Positions 60,263-64,000 of a stretch of 64,000 bases of DNA are shown one piece after another. The notes beneath the pieces were generated by a model. That model was not told the DNA's origin. It made no database searches and was given only the letters and a program-made list of their open reading frames with translations. The stretch is from Diogma glabrata. Taxonomy: Eukaryota > Arthropoda > Insecta > Diptera > Cylindrotomidae. A program made the translations under genes and the position numbers. The stretch lies in the NCBI GenBank assembly GCA_963693315.1, contig OY856188.1, positions 269,819,114 to 269,883,113 of the forward strand. Direction: 5' to 3'. The stretch's first letter is position 1. Every line of letters begins with the position of its first letter.

Positions 60263-60490
60263 ACTATTTTCGGCAAACGGCTGTAAAATTGGACTTTACG
60301 TCTTTACAGCCACTTGGGAAAAGGCTAGTCTTATTTTTTGAAAAATAATCAAAGGGGCTGTAAAGTAACGCCATTTTTTTTTTGTTTTTACAGGAGCAGT
60401 TAAGTAACTTTCATATTTTTACGGCGGCAGAAAAGTGTCGCAAATTTTTTCCATATTTTCACGGCGGCAGCAAAAATAAAATAACATGAG
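60263..60490 (+). repeat. Family C repeat, copy 3
   Basis: TTTTCGGCAAACGGCTGTAA, GGGGCTGTAAAGTAACGCCA and two TTTTTACGGCGGCAG-type units, ending ATAAAATAACATGA, in the same order as 7241-7425. Confidence 0.7.
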
Positions 60491-60699
60491 CTTATGAATT
60501 AATAAAAATATGTTGAACAAGACCAAAATATTTGTTATTTTTCAAACAAATTGTATAACTATGACAACAAAATATAACAAATAGTTTGACTGGATTATGA
60601 AATTTTGAATTGAATTTGGATTATGAAATTTTGAATGCGAAAACACCTTTGAGATGAAAAAAAAAATCAAAAAAATGACAAGAAAAAATAGGAAAAAAA

Positions 60700-61240
60700 C
60701 AGCAACATTCTAAAAGATAAAAATGGTGAAGTTACTGCCTATTCAGAAAGAAGATTAAGCAGATCGAAGGAATACATTACTGATTTATTTAATGATTCTA
60801 GATAGCAGTCGTTTACTTATGCTGAGTCATCAGGCCCCAGTACCCTAGTAGATGAAGAGGAGGCAGTGATAGAGAAGTCTAAGTATAGACTAGCAACAGG
60901 TTCAGATGATATATCCAATGAACTATTGAAAATGCTAGATAATAATAATATACGGATGCTGACAAAAATATTCAACAACATTTACGATAGTGGCAATATT
61001 CCAGTTGAGTGGTTGAAATCTACATACATCACAATACCAAAAAAGCAAGCACGCAAAATCATGCAACGACTACCGTTTAATAAGTCTCATGAGTCATGTC
61101 TTAAAAATATTTCTGAAAATTATTCACGGCAGAATATACAGAAAACTTGAACTGGATATTAGTGAAACTCAGTTTGGTTTCAGGAATGCATTGGGAAGAG
61201 GGATGCGCTATTCGCAATTAACGCTGGTACACACACTTAA
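60700..61240 (+). pseudogene. RTE-like reverse-transcriptase fragment
   Basis: The + strand reads KDKNGEVTAYSERRLSRSKE and YITDLFND (60716-60800), a TAG, then KSKYRLATGSDDISNELLKM and IFNNIYDSGNIPVEWLKSTY with ITIPKK (60870-61040). In the next frame it reads MSHVLKIFLKIIHGRIYRKL and DISETQFGFRNALG (61089-61195). This is the fingers/palm start of an endonuclease/reverse-transcriptase LINE of the RTE-like group (motifs 'A-T-G-x-D-D-I', 'S-H…K', 'Q-F-G-F-R'). The frameshift at about 61085 and the lack of the catalytic Y-x-D-D region make it dead. It appears 3'-truncated near 61240. Confidence 0.8.
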
Positions 61241-61519
61241 AAAAGTTACTGCAATTTTTAATACAAGCCTTGCAATATGGCTTATGTATAGCAAGTTATT
61301 TTTAAATTGCAAAGCAAATGTTGCATTAAAACTAATTCTAATGCAAAACTACAAATTTTGGTACAACTCTTCCATCATAATTTTTTTTTATACTAATGGT
61401 AGAAGTTTGAAAACAACTTGCTACGCTTGAAGTTTGAAAACAATTAGCTAATGCAAAGAGTATTAAATTAATTTTTAAAGCAAGCTTTGCATTTAGACCG
61501 GGAGGTAGCGTTACAAATG
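61241..61519. other. Unassigned spacer
   Basis: Contains an imperfect inverted pair around TGCAAAG / CTTTGCA words (61305-61320 and 61455-61490). No gene. Confidence 0.4.
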
Positions 61520-61795
61520 AAAAAGTCATTTGATGCCGGTTGATTTTTATTTATTTTAATTAATTAACTCCAGCTGATGATAAATTTGGCGGTCAGCTGC
61601 TGGAGGTTGTGGAGGAGTTTTAAACTGGTAAAAAAAACGAGTTCCAAAAGTAATTTGATGCCGCTTCAAAATTTGTATGATGCATGTTTACACCATAACA
61701 ATTGAAAAAAAAGTGATCAGCTGATTGGCGGATGGGGGATTATAGGTCAGCTCCTCGTATACATCAGTATAAAAATGCAATATAGTCAAGATCTT
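61520..61795 (+). repeat. Family D repeat, copy 3
   Basis: CATTTGATGCCGGTTGATTT, CAGCTGATGATAAATTTGGC, ATTTGATGCCGCTTCAAAAT, GTTTACACCATAACAATTG and GTGATCAGCTGATTGGCGG occur in the order of 13730-14000. It ends against family E. Confidence 0.65.
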
Positions 61796-62468
61796 TCTGC
61801 ATAGGATCTTGATGAAACTTTGGCAAATGATCCAGGTTCACTTGAAAATGGAAAATCTGAAATCATTTTAAATTTGGACAAAATGGCGGGGGGTCTCCCG
61901 AACACCTCTAAGTTTAAATCTTCAATAACTTCTAATTCCGACTTATGATCTTATGGAAACTTGGTATACAAAGTTTTAGTACTGTTTCCAATATTTTTGC
62001 ATACCAACTTCCGGTTTGACACTTCCGGTTAAAAAGTTTTTTTTCCAGGTGTTTCTTCCTACTGTAGCCTACAATTACCGATCGATTTTCATGAAACGTT
62101 GGTTAAAGCTTTCAAGTATCATGAGAAAACTTTTATTAGCTTTTGGAGTACATTGGATAAAGGGTTGGGGGGGTCCACCATACAACATGTGGTTTTTTCC
62201 ACAATGTTTTTTATGTTTGTTAGGAGCATAAAACATTCGTTCGGGAATGAATTTTGACGACACTTTGGAAAAAGATGCAAATATGTATGGCAAGAAACTG
62301 ATTAGTTTTTGAGCGATAGTGAACAAAATGGTGGGGGGGTCTCCCAAACGCCTGCCTTTTTTAAAGCTTAATAACATCTGTACCTGATAATCGAATTGGA
62401 TGAAACTTGGTACATAAACATTTGGTACGGTTCACAAAAGTTCTGCATCCCAACTTCCGGTTTCTTTT
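61796..62468 (-). repeat. Family E repeat, reversed copy
   Basis: The reverse of about one and a half units of 25025-26445: CATACCAACTTCCGGTTTGA, CCTACAATTACCGATCG, GGTCCACCATACAACATG and GCATCCCAACTTCCGGTTT are seen on the + strand. It directly abuts a truncated LINE at 62469. Confidence 0.7.
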
Positions 62469-63340
62469 GATTGTAGCAAAACATAAGCCATAAATAGCCT
62501 ATGTCGCAATTTCACACTAGTAGATGCCGTTAATTTCCATAGAGAACGAAGAATACCATACACACGACTACATATTGCATCAATATGTTCCTCCCAGGAC
62601 AGTGTAGAGTCAACAATAAACCCCAGATTTCGTACAGAAGTTGAGTAATTAATCACCTCATTATCCACCCAAAGTACTACTCAACAAATTATGTTTATAA
62701 ATAATAATAGATTGAGTTTTTTTGGCATTCAGAAGCAAGTCATTATCATGTGCCCATTTCAGAATTCTCTTAATGTCATCATTCAATTTTTCCAAACAAG
62801 AAACCCTTGCATTAAATTCATCACCGAAATAAACTTGGAGATCATCTGAGTACATATGAAACTTAGAGAACCTTAAGCAAGAAGAGATATCGTTTACAAA
62901 AAGTGAAAATAACACAGGTCCCAAAACAGACCCTTGCGGTACACCTTCATATAATGACATTTCACTACCAATCTCAACTATTTGTGTTCTTCCCAACAAA
63001 TAAGAATAAATCAACTTACAGGCAGATGATGAAAAATTGTAGTCTTGAAAGTTTTCTACATAGTTTCTTAAAGTTTATAGAATTAAAGGCTTGTGAAAAA
63101 TCCAAAAGTACCAGAACAGTAAGCTTGTTAGCATCCGCGTTGCGTCTAATATCATCAGTCTATAGACTGACTGGAATTCCGATAATAATTCTTTCGTTAG
63201 CAGATAATTCTCTATTTGATCCCTCATAATAATTTCAATCGCTTTACTCAGAGTTGATAGGATACTTATTGGTCTTAAATCTGATATTGCTTTAGGGTTT
63301 TTTAGCTTAGGGATTGGAATTGTTTTAGCAATCTAGATTA
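62469..63340 (-). pseudogene. LINE reverse transcriptase (Jockey/CR1-like), truncated
   Basis: On the - strand: TIPIPKLKNPKAISDLRPIS then ILSTLSKAIE (from about 63325), FSQAFNSI in a shifted frame, then 63014-62661 with YEGVPQGSVLGPVLFSLFVN (the G-x-P-Q-G-S-x-L-G-P motif), MYSDDLQVYF (catalytic Y-x-D-D, here YSDD) and LLLNAKKTQSIIIY. After a frame change near 62665 come VRNLGFIVDSTLSWEEHI and YGILRSLWKL. Motif order and spacing are those of the Jockey/CR1/L2 group. The C-terminus is cut at 62469 by a family E repeat. Frameshifts near 63060 and 62665 make it inactive. No endonuclease domain is visible upstream. Confidence 0.9.
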
Positions 63341-64000
63341 GATTGATCTTGATTAGATCTCGAGTAGATTGATCTATGAAGATCCTGGTAAGAAATATTT
63401 TCAAATGCCAGTTGGCGAGAGTTAGGATCAATGTCACTAAAGATCATGCGTTAAATAGCGTTTGAATGTTTTTTTTAACCCATTAAACCGAATTATGTTC
63501 CATTTCCAGAATATCACATTAAATTTTACAAATATGTATATTCTTTGGGGATTTGATTTTTTGTAGGAACAAAAACAGTGCTCAAGTCAACCCAACTGAC
63601 CTCTTATCATTCAACAAATTGTGCCATACAATAATAATAATTAGCCTTAAGCTCATATAATTTCAATAATCTGCCGGTTAGTCAATATCTTCTAAGCTAT
63701 CACAACTGCCACCACAACAAGAGAAACTCTGTAGCGAATATTGAGACTTGCGTATGCTTTTCTAAATCAACCACCCCCTCTGAACCTCAGATCCCGTTAG
63801 AGTGATGATAAGGAAATAAAGAATGAACCCAATCCAATTCAATTTATATGATTTAAATTTCAAATATACAAATGGCATAAAATAAAATTAATAAGGGAAT
63901 TCAATAATAAACCAGCTACACCTGCACCCAGATTTATCAGAAAAGTAACAAATTCTCTAGAACCCTCGCTAGTCTTCTCCCTTAACAATTGATCTTTAAC
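63341..64000. other. No recognised gene at window end
   Basis: Starts with AGATTGATCT-type short repeats (63338-63380). The remainder is unassigned. Confidence 0.45.

Overview
The window looks like gene-poor nuclear DNA of an insect, most likely a dipteran. It is very AT-rich and crowded with decayed transposable elements (TEs): non-LTR retrotransposons (LINEs), hAT elements, a Ty3/Gypsy integrase, a DD-E transposon, fold-back elements and MITEs. The only host genes I can support have 56-66 bp introns of insect type. No tRNA, rRNA, CRISPR or bacterial-type gene is visible.

Host genes. Two tandem copies of one six-exon gene lie on the + strand at 43799-46816 (copy A) and 53081-57711 (copy B). 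Copy B is intact and encodes a predicted 778-residue secreted protein: a signal peptide followed by two successive Cache-like plus Cys-rich EGF-like units. It resembles the extracellular part of insect GPR158-like class C receptors but stops where the receptor would enter its seven-helix region. Copy A is about 94% identical over exon 1 but has one TGG-to-TGA nonsense change in exon 3. Everything downstream of that stop is still open and spliceable. The pair sits in a segmental duplication (about 43107-48003 and 52262-58661) whose left edge falls inside a fold-back transposon and whose right edge falls in old LINE sequence.

Layout. 1-5007: LINE 3' ends, a (TA)n tract and a Helentron-like tail. 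5016-7900: a hAT element with a perfect 8-bp target site duplication (TSD) and a broken transposase. 7981-16095: MITEs, a fold-back element, an ATCGAT array, and a Helentron-like copy split by a LINE. 17082-19590: a Gypsy integrase split by an AGCTTC-rich element. 19836-25024: scattered repeats, a tRNA-derived SINE-like unit and a complete Helentron-like element. 25025-37650: a nest in which a LINE is split by a 9.9-kb ZMYM1-type hAT, which itself carries a long-TIR (terminal inverted repeat) fold-back element, two MITEs and a Helentron-like element. 40562-42392: a DD-E transposon whose TIRs are tandem ladders. 43100-59216: the duplicated gene locus. 59505-63340: Helentron-like, RTE-like and Jockey/CR1-like fragments.

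No gene pathway or operon is present; the TE genes act only in their own transposition and almost all are dead. The items most worth follow-up are the secreted receptor-ectodomain gene pair and the Helentron-like family, whose insertion site is proven by an empty site in the paralogous intron.
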